Shown here: positions 17,440 to 27,215 of the stretch, in pieces | Position numbering within the stretch: position 1 is the stretch's first letter | Layout of the letters: each line of letters starts with the position of its first letter | Source: Tethybacter castelli | Lineage (GTDB): Bacteria > Pseudomonadota > Gammaproteobacteria > Tethybacterales > Tethybacteraceae | Direction of reading: 5' to 3' | Length of the DNA: 61,960 bases | Assembly (NCBI GenBank): GCA_036679665.1 | Contig: JAZHEJ010000060.1 | Coordinates: 1-61,960, forward strand | The notes under the pieces: model-generated | Told to the model about the DNA's origin: nothing | Seen by the model: only the letters and a program-made list of their open reading frames with translations | Database searches by the model: none | Translations under genes and position numbers: made by a program

Positions 17440-19299
17440 ATGGCAAGAAAAAAGATTCGTCAACTAACGATGTCCCAAGCGCTGGTGGAAAATCTGGCGG
17501 CGCAACATATTCAAAACGAAGACGGTACGACAAGTCGGCTGTGTGGAGGCGTATTTGCTATTTTTGGTCATGGTAATGTGACCTGCCTGGGCGAAGCCTT
17601 GTATGGGGCGCGCCGCAAACTTACCACTTTTCGAGGCCAAAATGAGCAAGCTATGGGTTTAGCGTGCGCAGGTTACGCGCGGGCGCGCAAGCGGCGCGGT
17701 TTTATGGCGGCCACCAGTTCGATCGGGCCAGGAGCGACCAATATGGTTACCGCGGCGGCCGTGGCTCATACCAATCGATTGCCGGTATTGTTTCTTTCAG
17801 GTGACACTTTTGCAAGTCGGCTACCTGATCCGGTGTTACAGCAGGTGGAAAACGTCGGTGATCCTTCGATTACGGTAAATGACGCTTTTCGTCCGGTAGT
17901 CCAGTACTGGGATCGTATCGTTCATCCAGCGCAACTATTGCAGACGATGCCGCAGTTGTACGCTTCAATGATCAACCCGGCCAGTTGCGGTCCGGCTTTT
18001 CTGGCGTTGCCGCAGGATATCCAAGAAGTTATGTATCCTTACCCGGAAGACTTTTTTGCTCCGGTCGTCCACAAAGTTCCGCGCTTGCGCCCGGATATCG
18101 ACCAGCTAGCCCAAGCTGCGCGTTTGCTTGCCAAAGCCCGGCGGCCGTTGATCGTGGCGGGAGGCGGAGCGCGTTATTCGTTTGCTGAACAAGCACTGGG
18201 AAATTTTGCCCGTAAATTTAATATACCGGTGGTTGAAACCATTGCCGGTCGCGCGACCTTGGTTGATGATCATCCTTGCAACTGCGGTCCGCTGGGGGTT
18301 ATTGGCTCTTCATCCGCCAACACTCTAGCTGAGCAAGCTGACGTAATTCTAGCGGTAGGAACCAGACTTGGCGATTTCATTACATCTTCCGGAGCGTTTT
18401 TCTGGCAGACCGACCAGCAATTGATCAGCATCAATGTCGCCCAAGCCGACGCTTCCAAACGGAACGGACACGCGATCGTCGGTGATGCGTTGGTCTCGTT
18501 GCGTGAACTGAACAAGGCGTTAGGAAAATATCGCGCATCCGGGGTATGGCTCAGGCAGGCTCAAAAACTATATCTGGCGTGGAAAAAATATTTGGCTAAG
18601 GTAACCGCCGCGCAGGCGGCTGGCACCCCAACCTACGGGCAGGTCATGGGTGCGGTTAATCGATTGACTGATAAAGGCGATGTTACCTTAAGTGCAGCCG
18701 GCGGTTTGCCGGGTGAGCACTTTAAGATATGGAGCAGCCGTCAACCGGGCGATTTCGACTGCGAATTTGGATTTTCGTGCATGGGCTACGAAATCGCCGG
18801 AGCCTATGGCTTCAAAATCGCCCAGGCCGATCGCCCGGGCGAGGTTATCACTTTGTCCGGCGACGGCTCCTACTTGATGATGAATTCGGATATTTTGTCA
18901 TCGGTGATGACCGGTCACAAGCTGATCATCGTCCTGTGCGACAACGGTGGATTCGCGGTCATCAACCGCCTGCAGATGGGCAAAGGCGGAGCGGAATTCA
19001 ACAATCTTTTTGCGCACTGCAAGGGCAAGGAAACACCAGTGGATTTTGCTGCTCATGCGGCGAGCATGGGTGCGCAAAGCGAGACGGTATCAAGCATCAA
19101 AGAGTTCGAACAGGCTTTTTTGCGCGCGAAAAAATCATCCACAACATACTTGATTTCGATCAAGACCGCCAAGTATACCTGGACCGGCGGAGACACCTGG
19201 TGGGACACCGGGGTGCCTGAGATCAGTAAGCGCAAAAATGTGCGTGAAGCTTATAAGCAGCAACTCAAGGGCCGTTCGCGGCGTAAAGGAGGTAAATGA
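17440..19299 (+). CDS. iolD: 3D-(3,5/4)-trihydroxycyclohexane-1,2-dione hydrolase IolD
   Basis: ThDP-dependent enzyme that opens the cyclitol ring in myo-inositol catabolism, giving 5-deoxy-glucuronate. Its 619 residues hold the three acetolactate-synthase-like domains. The N-terminal IolD-specific region LCGGVFAIFGHGNV, the activating Glu in FRGQNEQAM, and the Mg/ThDP motif beginning GDGSYLMMNSD and ending in NGGF are present. It lies 264 bp after the ABC ATPase gene, so it may have its own promoter. It overlaps iolE by the ATGA arrangement. Confidence 0.93.
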   Translation: MARKKIRQLTMSQALVENLAAQHIQNEDGTTSRLCGGVFAIFGHGNVTCLGEALYGARRKLTTFRGQNEQAMGLACAGYARARKRRGFMAATSSIGPGATNMVTAAAVAHTNRLPVLFLSGDTFASRLPDPVLQQVENVGDPSITVNDAFRPVVQYWDRIVHPAQLLQTMPQLYASMINPASCGPAFLALPQDIQEVMYPYPEDFFAPVVHKVPRLRPDIDQLAQAARLLAKARRPLIVAGGGARYSFAEQALGNFARKFNIPVVETIAGRATLVDDHPCNCGPLGVIGSSSANTLAEQADVILAVGTRLGDFITSSGAFFWQTDQQLISINVAQADASKRNGHAIVGDALVSLRELNKALGKYRASGVWLRQAQKLYLAWKKYLAKVTAAQAAGTPTYGQVMGAVNRLTDKGDVTLSAAGGLPGEHFKIWSSRQPGDFDCEFGFSCMGYEIAGAYGFKIAQADRPGEVITLSGDGSYLMMNSDILSSVMTGHKLIIVLCDNGGFAVINRLQMGKGGAEFNNLFAHCKGKETPVDFAAHAASMGAQSETVSSIKEFEQAFLRAKKSSTTYLISIKTAKYTWTGGDTWWDTGVPEISKRKNVREAYKQQLKGRSRRKGGK

Positions 19300-20225
19300 A
19301 AAACAAGCCGCTTGGTGCCAAACAAGTAAGGCTTGCCGTCGCTCCTATCGCTTGGATCAACGACGATATTGAGGAATTGGGTAATATCTACACGGTACAG
19401 CAGTGCGTCCGAGAAAGTAGTGAGGCGGGCTATGTGGGTTTAGAAGCAGGCCGCGCGTTTCCCGCTGACGCCGAAGTGCTAAAGCCGATGCTTGCTAAAT
19501 CAGGACTGGTTCTGGCGTCAGGATGGTGGTCGGGCGGTTTGCGCACCGGTACGTTAAAGAACGAAAAAGAGCGGATGGAGGATTATTTACGCTTGTTTAA
19601 TGATTGCGGCGCGAAGATCATGTTCTATGGTGAGGTTGATGGTTCGATTCAGGCTGAAGAACTACCATTGAGTAAGCGTCCGACGCTTAGCCCTGAAGAA
19701 TTCAAAAGCTATGGCGAGCGCCTTACCGAGCTGGCGTGCTATACGCAAAAACGCGGCGTCAAGTTATGCTTCCACCATCATATGGGCACCGTGGTGCAAA
19801 GTATGAATGACGTGGCGATGCTAATGAACAATACGGGGAGGGAACTGGGCTTGTTGGTAGACAGCGGCCATATTGTTTTCGCGGGTGGCAATCCGGTCGA
19901 ACTGGTGCGTAAGTACACCAAAAGGGTTGTGTATGTTCATTGCAAGGATTTGCGCAAGAAAAAGTTGTCGGTTTGCATCGATGAAGACTGGCATTTCATG
20001 CGCGCGGTACGCGCAGGTGTGTTTACGGTGCCAGGCGACGGCTTTATCAACTTTGATGCGTTTATCGGCGCCTTGGCCAAGGTGGGATACCGCGGCTGGA
20101 TAGTTGTTGAAGCCGAACAGGACCCGCGGCTGGCCAATCCCAAACAATATGCGATTATGGGCCGTGAACATTTAGAGTCGCTGCTTGACAAGCACGAATT
20201 CAAAATATTTGACGAATACAATTAG
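19296..20225 (+). CDS. iolE: Inosose dehydratase IolE
   Basis: Dehydrates scyllo-inosose to the substrate of IolD. The 309-residue protein has a xylose-isomerase-like TIM barrel. It opens with the IolE-type phrase VAPIAWINDDIEELG, and has metal-binding candidates in CFHHHMGT, the LLVDSGHIVFAGGNP segment and the C-terminal VVEAEQDP segment. Its ATG overlaps the iolD TGA, so translation is coupled. IolG (inositol dehydrogenase), IolB and IolC are not in the window and must lie elsewhere if the pathway is complete. Confidence 0.92.
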   Translation: MKNKPLGAKQVRLAVAPIAWINDDIEELGNIYTVQQCVRESSEAGYVGLEAGRAFPADAEVLKPMLAKSGLVLASGWWSGGLRTGTLKNEKERMEDYLRLFNDCGAKIMFYGEVDGSIQAEELPLSKRPTLSPEEFKSYGERLTELACYTQKRGVKLCFHHHMGTVVQSMNDVAMLMNNTGRELGLLVDSGHIVFAGGNPVELVRKYTKRVVYVHCKDLRKKKLSVCIDEDWHFMRAVRAGVFTVPGDGFINFDAFIGALAKVGYRGWIVVEAEQDPRLANPKQYAIMGREHLESLLDKHEFKIFDEYN

Positions 20226-20314
20226 ATGAGCGTCGGTATCAATATCGTAAGCTCGTTGAGCGATAATCGCGATGGTTGGGGCGGATAAAACTTGGTGCGC
20301 GGAATTTTTACCTA

Positions 20315-20842
20315 ATGACAGAAAAATTCAATAGCTCGGAAAATCTTAAAGAACTTACCGGTCGCACTTATTATGAGGCGGTGGGCGATCTGGTCGTGCA
20401 AATGGAGCGTCGGTTCGGCGATCTGAACGATCCGGCAAGCAAGACTGAAGTACTGGCGATCGCGCGAGGCGGTTTGATACCTGCCACTTATGTGGCGTAC
20501 CGCCTACGCTGTCCGCTCAACGTTTTGTACTTGCGTTCCTACAGTAAGCCGAAAGAGCAAAAAGAAGTTGAACTATACGGGGTACAGCCGTTTCGCACCA
20601 GTCCGATTCCTGAGCGTATTTTGGTTGTCGACGATATACAGGACACCGGCAAAAGCAGTGAGTTTGTGTATAAGTTTTTCCAAGAAAATTTTGCCGTCGA
20701 TGGCAAGATACCCACCACACTCGTGTACTGCGTGGTTGTGTACCGAGTATTACCGGATGTGCCGGCTCCCGATGTGTACGGAGTGAGCACCGATCGCTTG
20801 GATTGGGTGCAGTTTCCGTATGATCATCCCATCAACGAATAG
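20315..20842 (+). CDS. Purine-type phosphoribosyltransferase
   Basis: A 175-residue type I phosphoribosyltransferase. The PRPP loop is ILVVDDIQDTGKS, and an AIARGGLIPA segment forms the PPi-binding loop, as in bacterial xanthine/hypoxanthine/guanine PRTases of the Gpt kind. The base preference cannot be assigned. ATG 20315 is preferred to an upstream TTG at 20276 because homology begins after it. It follows iolE by 89 bp and shares no obvious pathway with it. Confidence 0.82.
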   Translation: MTEKFNSSENLKELTGRTYYEAVGDLVVQMERRFGDLNDPASKTEVLAIARGGLIPATYVAYRLRCPLNVLYLRSYSKPKEQKEVELYGVQPFRTSPIPERILVVDDIQDTGKSSEFVYKFFQENFAVDGKIPTTLVYCVVVYRVLPDVPAPDVYGVSTDRLDWVQFPYDHPINE

Positions 20843-21077
20843 CACTATTTAAAACTATAGTTAGCAAGTTTATTTACTGACCGATTATTGGTAAGCTTAA
20901 CGAATTTTGCCTCCTCGTTGCAAGATGATAGCGGCCTAAAAAAATACCTTGGGTCATCGCGAACACGCATTTTTATGCATAGGTTTCTGCTTTTGCGGTT
21001 AGGTATGGTAGCTAGATACTTGAACGTTTATACCGTGTGCTGACTATGGAAAAACAAAATTCATGCAACGCTAGGAC

Positions 21078-23780
21078 TTAGATATATAAAGGATTGGGTT
21101 GCGAACTGTCAATGTTGTATTTTTTCGCGGCCCGGGTCAGAATTTTGCTGTCGAATTCCCCGTCACGAACTAGCGCCGATATGGCGCTATAAGCAATATG
21201 ATAGCGGTCGACGCCAAAATGACGGCGCAGGTTGGAACGGGTGTCGGAACGTCCGAAGCCGTCGGTGCCCAAAGTTACATAAGTGCGCGGCACATGGACG
21301 CGAATTTGTTCGGTAAATAACTTTACATAGTCGCTGGCGGCGATGATCGGTCCTTTGGTCGGCGCAAGACATTTATCAATATGGCTGACTTTGGGTTTTT
21401 TGCCTGGATTGAGCAGATTGTGGCGAGACACATCGTTGCCGTCGCGCGCTAGCAAATTAAAACTGCTCGCACTCCAAATTTTCGAGCTCACACCGAAGTC
21501 AGCGGCGAGCATCTCGCTTGCGGCGATAACCTCCAGGAGAATCGAACCGCTGCCGAGCAACTGTACCTGGGCTTTAGTCTGGTTTTTTGCCAGCTTGGTT
21601 TCGCGCAACAAATACATCCCGCGCAACAGATTTTTGGCGGCGTCGGCGGGTAGTTCCGGGTGCGGGTAGTTTTCATTCATCAGCGTGATGTAAAAGTACA
21701 CATCCTCTTGCTTTTGTAACATTCGTTCCAAGCCCGACTGGATAATTACCGCTAGCTCTCCGGCAAAAGTGGGGTCGTAGGAAACACAATTGGGCACCAA
21801 GCCGGCCATGACTTGGCTGTGACCGTCTTCGTGTTGCAACCCTTCGCCGTTTAAGGTGGTGCGTCCGGAAGTTGCGCCCAGCAAAAAACCGCGCGCACGG
21901 CTGTCGCCAGCGGCCCAAGCGAGATCGCCGATCCGCTGAAAACCGAACATTGAATAAAAGATGTAAAACGGTATCATCGGCAAAGCGTGATTTGAATACG
22001 AAGTCGCCGCCGCGAGCCAGGAAGAAAACGCGCCGGCTTCACAAATTCCTTCTTGCAGAATCTGCCCTTTTTTATCCTCGCGGTAATACATCAATTGGTT
22101 GGCGTCCTCAGGCCGATATTGCTGGCCGTGTAACGAGTAAATGCCAAGTTGACGAAACAGTCCTTCCATCCCGAAAGTGCGCGATTCGTCGGCGACGATC
22201 GGTACGATGCGTTTACCAAGATTTTGATCTTTGAGTAGCGTGGACAAAATACGCACAAAGGCCATGGTTGAAGAAAATTCCCGCGAACCGGAACCTGCCA
22301 GTTGCTGGGCAAAAGAGCTTATGGCGGGAACGGTGAGTTTTTCCGCCTTGCGATTGCGAGTTGGAAATTGCCCTCCCATCGCTTTGGTGCGCTCATCCAG
22401 ATACTTGGCTTCCGGCGAGTCCTTGGGAAATGATACGTACGGTACGGTGACAACCTCTTCGTCACTGATCGGTATGCGGAAGCGATCGCGGACGCGCTTG
22501 AGCGCCTTGTCAGAAATTTTCTTTTGTTGATGTGCGATGTTTTTGGCTTCGCCGGCATCACCTAAGCCGTAGCCTTTTATGGTTTTAGCCAAAACTACTG
22601 TAGGTTGGCCGGTATGGTTCGCGGCTGACGCAAACGCGGTATACACTTTGTGCAGATCGTGGCCGCCGCGTCGCAACCGCCAGATATCGGCATCGGACAG
22701 GCTTTCAACCATTTTTTTGACCTCAGGATGTTGACCGAAAAACTTATCTCGGATGAAGCCGCCATTTTCAGCACGGTAGGTCTGGTAGTCGCCATCAAGA
22801 GTTTTTTCCATGATGTCATGGAGGAGGTTGCCAGCTTCATGGTTCAACAACGCATCCCAGTTCGAGCCCCAGATTACTTTAATCACATTCCAGCCGGCGC
22901 CGTGGAAGACCGCTTCTAATTCTTGAATGATCTTGCCGTTGCCGCGTACCGGGCCGTCTAAACGCTGCAGGTTGCAGTTGACGACGAAAACCAAATTGTC
23001 GAGCATTTCGCGCGACGCGATTGCCAGCGCGCCAAGCGATTCGGGCTCGTCAACTTCGCCATCACCCAAAAACGCCCATACCTTGCGGTCGGTTTCAGGC
23101 AATAGTGAGCGGTGCTCAAGATAGCGCATGAAGCGCGCTTGGTAGATCGCCATAATCGGACCTAACCCCATCGATACGGTGGGATACTGCCAATAATCGG
23201 GCATCAACCACGGATGCGGATACGAAGACAGACCTTTACCTTCTACTTCTTGGCGAAAGTTGTCAAGCTGGTCGGTGCTGATCCGGCCTTGTAAAAAAGA
23301 GCGGGCGTAAATGCCCGGCGCGCAATGTCCCTGGACATATACCATGTCGCCGCAGTCGGCATGTTTGGTATCGGCCAGCGCGGGATGTCGAACGCGAAAA
23401 AAATGATTGATGCCGACTTCGTACAGGTTTGATGAGGACGCGAATGATGCGATATGGCCGCCCAGGTCGCCTTCTTTGCGGTTAGCGCGCACCACGGTGG
23501 CAAGCGCGTTCCAACGAACATAACGGCGAATCTGGTGTTCTAGTTCTGCCGCGCCCGGATAGGTGGGTTCAGCGCTTACCGGAATCGTATTGATGTAAGA
23601 AGTGTTGGCGGTAAAAGGCAAATTGACTCCCGCGTCGCGCACCGCTTTGGTTAGTTGCGCAATTAAAAAATGCGCCCGTTCAGGGCCTTCTAATTTGAGA
23701 ACCGCATCTAAAGCTTCTAGCCACTCGCGGGTTTCGGCGCTGTCGTTATCGGAAATTGAATCTGGTTTTATGGCGGACAC
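21078..23780 (-). CDS. aceE: Pyruvate dehydrogenase E1 component (homodimeric type) AceE
   Basis: Decarboxylates pyruvate and acetylates the lipoyl group of E2. At 900 residues it matches the gammaproteobacterial homodimeric E1 (about 887), unlike the alpha/beta E1 of alphaproteobacteria. The ThDP motif is FLGDGEVDEPES with NCNLQRLDG, and the conserved KTIKGYGLG, ADESRTFGMEGLFRQ and GTDGFGRSDTR stretches are present. The E2 and E3 genes (aceF, lpd) are not beside it, which is unusual. It follows the Sco gene with only 3 bp between them, so they are probably one transcript. Confidence 0.96.
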   Translation of the reverse strand: MSAIKPDSISDNDSAETREWLEALDAVLKLEGPERAHFLIAQLTKAVRDAGVNLPFTANTSYINTIPVSAEPTYPGAAELEHQIRRYVRWNALATVVRANRKEGDLGGHIASFASSSNLYEVGINHFFRVRHPALADTKHADCGDMVYVQGHCAPGIYARSFLQGRISTDQLDNFRQEVEGKGLSSYPHPWLMPDYWQYPTVSMGLGPIMAIYQARFMRYLEHRSLLPETDRKVWAFLGDGEVDEPESLGALAIASREMLDNLVFVVNCNLQRLDGPVRGNGKIIQELEAVFHGAGWNVIKVIWGSNWDALLNHEAGNLLHDIMEKTLDGDYQTYRAENGGFIRDKFFGQHPEVKKMVESLSDADIWRLRRGGHDLHKVYTAFASAANHTGQPTVVLAKTIKGYGLGDAGEAKNIAHQQKKISDKALKRVRDRFRIPISDEEVVTVPYVSFPKDSPEAKYLDERTKAMGGQFPTRNRKAEKLTVPAISSFAQQLAGSGSREFSSTMAFVRILSTLLKDQNLGKRIVPIVADESRTFGMEGLFRQLGIYSLHGQQYRPEDANQLMYYREDKKGQILQEGICEAGAFSSWLAAATSYSNHALPMIPFYIFYSMFGFQRIGDLAWAAGDSRARGFLLGATSGRTTLNGEGLQHEDGHSQVMAGLVPNCVSYDPTFAGELAVIIQSGLERMLQKQEDVYFYITLMNENYPHPELPADAAKNLLRGMYLLRETKLAKNQTKAQVQLLGSGSILLEVIAASEMLAADFGVSSKIWSASSFNLLARDGNDVSRHNLLNPGKKPKVSHIDKCLAPTKGPIIAASDYVKLFTEQIRVHVPRTYVTLGTDGFGRSDTRSNLRRHFGVDRYHIAYSAISALVRDGEFDSKILTRAAKKYNIDSSQPNPLYI

Positions 23781-23783
23781 GAT

Positions 23784-24392
23784 TTATAACTCAAGTAGAC
23801 GGTCGATTTGATCGGCGATATATTCCGGGTCGCGGGAGCTAGATATGTAATGAGCGGGGCGGGAGTTTTTGTCAAACAAAAATGCGCCGATGCTATGGGA
23901 CACGTTTATTCTGCCGTTGGCATCTTTAATGAGCTGGTTGGTAATCGCAAAATCGCGGGTTACTTCCGCTAACTCTCCGCCGGGAATCCGCGCTCCGATT
24001 ACCCAATTCCCGAAAAGATCAAGATAACGGGTAAGCGCGGCACGCGAATCGCGCTCTAAATCGACCGTAACAAACACTACCTTGAAGCGGTTTTTGTTGA
24101 CGCCTAGATGTTCGCGCACAACGCTGGCTTTGGTCAAAAATCCCGGACATACATCAGGGCAATGGGTAAAGCCGAAAAAAACCGCGATCACATCGCCGTG
24201 AAAATCATTTAGCCGACGCAATTTGCCGTTCCCGTCAAGAAAGGTGAAGTCGCGTCCTACTCCACCTAGATCATCGGCGATTTTTACCGACTCGATCGAG
24301 GTGTGTGCATATAGCGATACAGGGCTAATCCAGATGGCCATCAACGCGATGATAGCCGTTTTTGCTAACCAACTTTTCCACACGCAATTCAT
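23784..24392 (-). CDS. Sco1/SenC/PrrC-family copper chaperone
   Basis: A 202-residue thioredoxin-fold protein anchored by an N-terminal hydrophobic segment (AKTAIIALMAIWISPVSLY). The copper ligands are visible: CPDVC in FGFTHCPDVCPG and His in NVSHSIGAF. Sco proteins deliver copper to the CuA site of cytochrome c oxidase and act in thiol redox. The ATG at 24392 immediately precedes the signal anchor; the frame is open for 44 codons upstream but those residues look non-coding. It sits 3 bp upstream of aceE, an atypical pairing. Confidence 0.88.
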   Translation of the reverse strand: MNCVWKSWLAKTAIIALMAIWISPVSLYAHTSIESVKIADDLGGVGRDFTFLDGNGKLRRLNDFHGDVIAVFFGFTHCPDVCPGFLTKASVVREHLGVNKNRFKVVFVTVDLERDSRAALTRYLDLFGNWVIGARIPGGELAEVTRDFAITNQLIKDANGRINVSHSIGAFLFDKNSRPAHYISSSRDPEYIADQIDRLLEL

Positions 24393-24681
24393 TTTAACGC
24401 AATTGCTTATCTTACGGCTTACTTGCATCTTGTGTGCTGCGACTGTTCGTGCGAGCCTGCCCCTGCTTACTTTGCGATGAGCTATATGTTGTAGCAAATT
24501 GATTGGATTGGGTTGACAGAGCAAAAAACCTTCGCTGCGACCGGCACAAAAAAGAACCGATACAAATCAAGCTAAAATAATGCTTCTGTCCGGGCCGCAA
24601 ACCGGAAATTAAAGAACATCGCTATTGTCGCGCGGATAAATACAACTTATTTACCTAGCGACAACCCTGGAAAACAAAGCA

Positions 24682-26691
24682 ATGACAACAACACTGATAC
24701 TAATTATCATCATCGCTTGCGCGATCGCCGCGATCGTTTACGGTATTTATTTGTATACCTGGATACTCAAGCAAGATGAAGGTGAAGAAAGCATGCGCAA
24801 TATCGCCGCAAGTATCAAAGAAGGTGCCCAAGCTTTTTTAAACGAGCAGTACAAATGGATTGCTGTGGTCGGTGCGGTGATATTCGTGTTTTTGGCGTTT
24901 TTCGATATGCTTACCGCCGCCGGGTTCGCGATCGGAGCGATCTGTTCTGCGGCGGCCGGGTATATTGGCATGAATATTTCGGTACGCGCCAATGTGCGTA
25001 CCGCCGAAGCCGCCAAAAAAAGTCTCAATCAGGCGTTGGATGTGTCGTTCCGCGGCGGAGCGATCACCGGCATGTTGGTGGTGGGCCTCGGGCTGCTAGG
25101 CGTTGCCGGCTACTTGCTGTTTTTGTATCTGATTGCCGAATCGGAGCAAGGTAAATTTGATTGGTACGAAATTGTGCATCCGCTGATCGGTTTAGGCTTC
25201 GGCGGTTCGTTGATTTCGATTTTTGCCCGGCTTGGAGGAGGCATTTTTACTAAGGGCGCAGATGTCGGCGCCGATCTGTCCGGCAAGTTGGACATGGGCA
25301 TTCCCGAGGATGATCCGCGCAATCCGGCGGTGATTGCCGACAACGTGGGCGACAACGTGGGCGACTGTGCCGGCATGGCGGCCGATCTTTTTGAAACCTA
25401 TGCGGTAACCATGATCGCAACGATGTTTGCCGGAGCGCTGATTTTTGAATCTTCGGCAGCGGTGATTTTTCCGCTCGCGCTCGGAGCCGCTTCTATCTTG
25501 GCTTCGATTTTCGGTTGCATGTTTGTCCGCGAACGCCGACGCGAAGCAGGAAATCCAGCTTGGATATTACCTTTTTTGCCGATCATAGACGCGATCGATG
25601 CTTTGCTTGCCAAGCTTAGCAACGAAAGCAAAGTGATGAATATCCTCTACCGAGCCATGGCCATGGCAGGGATTTCCGCGCTGGCATTGTTTGTATTGTT
25701 GGCGTTGTTTGTCGGGCCATTTTCCGCATCGCTGGAAATTATCCCGCTGATTATTTGTTCGGCTGTGGGTTTGTTGCTTACCGGCACGATGGTGGTGATC
25801 ACCCACTATTACACCGGTACGGAGTTCGCTCCGGTTAAATCCATCGCGGCGGCTTCAACCACCGGACACGCAACCAACATCATCCAAGGTCTGGCGGTGT
25901 CGATGCAAGCTACGGCCTGGCCGGTCATTGCCGTGTGCTTGGCGATTTGGATTTCTTATGCGATCGGAGATGTATATGGTATTGCGATCGCCGCAACCTC
26001 AATGCTGTCGATGGCGGNNNNNNNNNNGGCGATTTGGATTTCTTATGCGATCGGAGATGTATATGGTATTGCGATCGCCGCAACCTCAATGCTGTCGATG
26101 GCGGCATTGAATGTCATCGGCGGCCCGGGCGAAGAAGCGGTGTTCAGACTTTCGGATCCGAAGGTTCTGATTGGCTTGTTTATCGGTGGATTGATTCCTT
26201 ATATTTTTAGCGCTATGGCAATGAAAGCGGTGGGAAGAGCGGCCGGCGCGGTGGTTGAGGAAGTCAAGCGGCAGGTGTCTGGCAATGAAGGCATCATCGC
26301 CGGAACGGTTAAGCCGGATTATTCGCGCGCGGTGCAATTGCTTACCAAGGTATCGATCAAGGAAATGATCCGCCCGTCCTTATTACCGGTTGTAGTACCG
26401 ATTTTGGTCGCATTGGTGTTGGGCAAATACGCGCTAGGCGGGTTGCTCATCGGATCAATCGTTACCGGTATTTTCATAGCGATATCTATGACCACCGGCG
26501 GCGGTGCTTGGGACAACGCCAAAAAACTGATTGAAGACGGAGCTTACGGCGGCAAAAAATCCGACGCTCACCATGCTGCCATAACCGGCGACACCGTAGG
26601 CGACCCGTATAAGGACACGGCCGGGCCGGCGGTAAACCCTTTGATCAAGATTATCAATATTGTCGCGTTGTTGGTAATCCCGCTCCTGTAG
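24682..26691 (+). CDS. hppA: Membrane-bound ion-translocating pyrophosphatase HppA, misassembled
   Basis: Couples pyrophosphate hydrolysis to H+ or Na+ pumping across the inner membrane. Seen: the first catalytic block (GADVGADLSGKL, EDDPRNPAVIADNVGDNVGDCAGM), a TGHATNIIQGLAVSM segment and the C-terminal block (GGGAWDNAKK, GDTVGDPYKDTAGPAVNP). A duplicated 77 bp plus 10 N adds 29 spurious in-frame codons. In addition, the block normally following AATSMLSMA (the DNAGGIAEM and DAVGNTT region, about 80 residues) is absent. It holds essential phosphate-binding acids and the residue that separates K+-dependent from K+-independent pumps, so the ion type cannot be called here. Confidence 0.93.
   Translation: MTTTLILIIIIACAIAAIVYGIYLYTWILKQDEGEESMRNIAASIKEGAQAFLNEQYKWIAVVGAVIFVFLAFFDMLTAAGFAIGAICSAAAGYIGMNISVRANVRTAEAAKKSLNQALDVSFRGGAITGMLVVGLGLLGVAGYLLFLYLIAESEQGKFDWYEIVHPLIGLGFGGSLISIFARLGGGIFTKGADVGADLSGKLDMGIPEDDPRNPAVIADNVGDNVGDCAGMAADLFETYAVTMIATMFAGALIFESSAAVIFPLALGAASILASIFGCMFVRERRREAGNPAWILPFLPIIDAIDALLAKLSNESKVMNILYRAMAMAGISALALFVLLALFVGPFSASLEIIPLIICSAVGLLLTGTMVVITHYYTGTEFAPVKSIAAASTTGHATNIIQGLAVSMQATAWPVIAVCLAIWISYAIGDVYGIAIAATSMLSMAXXXXAIWISYAIGDVYGIAIAATSMLSMAALNVIGGPGEEAVFRLSDPKVLIGLFIGGLIPYIFSAMAMKAVGRAAGAVVEEVKRQVSGNEGIIAGTVKPDYSRAVQLLTKVSIKEMIRPSLLPVVVPILVALVLGKYALGGLLIGSIVTGIFIAISMTTGGGAWDNAKKLIEDGAYGGKKSDAHHAAITGDTVGDPYKDTAGPAVNPLIKIINIVALLVIPLL
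25941..26104. repeat. Assembly-derived 77-bp direct repeat flanking 10 N
   Basis: 25941-26017 and 26028-26104 are identical, with N at 26018-26027. Both lie inside hppA and the interval of 87 bp keeps the frame, so the gene looks intact at first glance. It is read as unmerged contig ends sharing one 77-mer rather than a biological duplication. Confidence 0.93.
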
Positions 26692-26696
26692 CTGTT

Positions 26697-27215
26697 GTGC
26701 GCCGCCGCACCTGGATAGGGTTGCTAGTAGCGACGGCTGGAATTGCCGGTATAGGTGCCGGTGTGTTGCTAAGTTCGCCCGCAGGGTTGGACAAAATAGA
26801 TGCCAGGCGGATCATTGACAACTATGAACTGACCGCACCGGATGGAAGCGGTATCAAATTACCCCAATTAAACGGCCAAAAGATATTGATCAATTTCTGG
26901 GGCACCTGGTGTCCGCCATGTCGCAGAGAGTTACCGTTGCTAGAAGCGACTTACGTTGCCGGCCGACACCAGATAGTTGCGCTCGCGGTGGATGAGCTGG
27001 CGCCGGTGGCAAAATTTCTTGACGACAACCCGCTGACGATGCCGGTGATGATAGCAGGATTGACTTCCGGAGTGCGCATAAGTGGTGAATTTGGGAACGA
27101 AACGCAGGCTATGCCGTATTCGGTATTGCTAAACGAAGAGGGAATAATTGCCGCCAGCAAAATCGGTGAATTTGCCAACATCGAAGAAATCGAGGAATTT
27201 TTTCTAGCGGAATAA
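26697..27215 (+). CDS. TlpA/ResA-like membrane-anchored thioredoxin
   Basis: A 172-residue protein with an N-terminal hydrophobic anchor (WIGLLVATAGIAGIGAGVLLSS) and a periplasmic thioredoxin domain with the active site WGTWCPPCRRE at about residues 63-73 and a cis-Pro in MPYSVLL. Proteins of this type reduce apocytochrome c or other periplasmic disulfides. The start is GTG 26697, 5 bp after the hppA stop, so it is probably co-transcribed with hppA. Confidence 0.85.
   Translation: MRRRTWIGLLVATAGIAGIGAGVLLSSPAGLDKIDARRIIDNYELTAPDGSGIKLPQLNGQKILINFWGTWCPPCRRELPLLEATYVAGRHQIVALAVDELAPVAKFLDDNPLTMPVMIAGLTSGVRISGEFGNETQAMPYSVLLNEEGIIAASKIGEFANIEEIEEFFLAE

Noticed and set aside
25941..26104. In-frame tandem duplication in hppA
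   Set aside because: The copies flank N and have the 77-bp length of the other seam.
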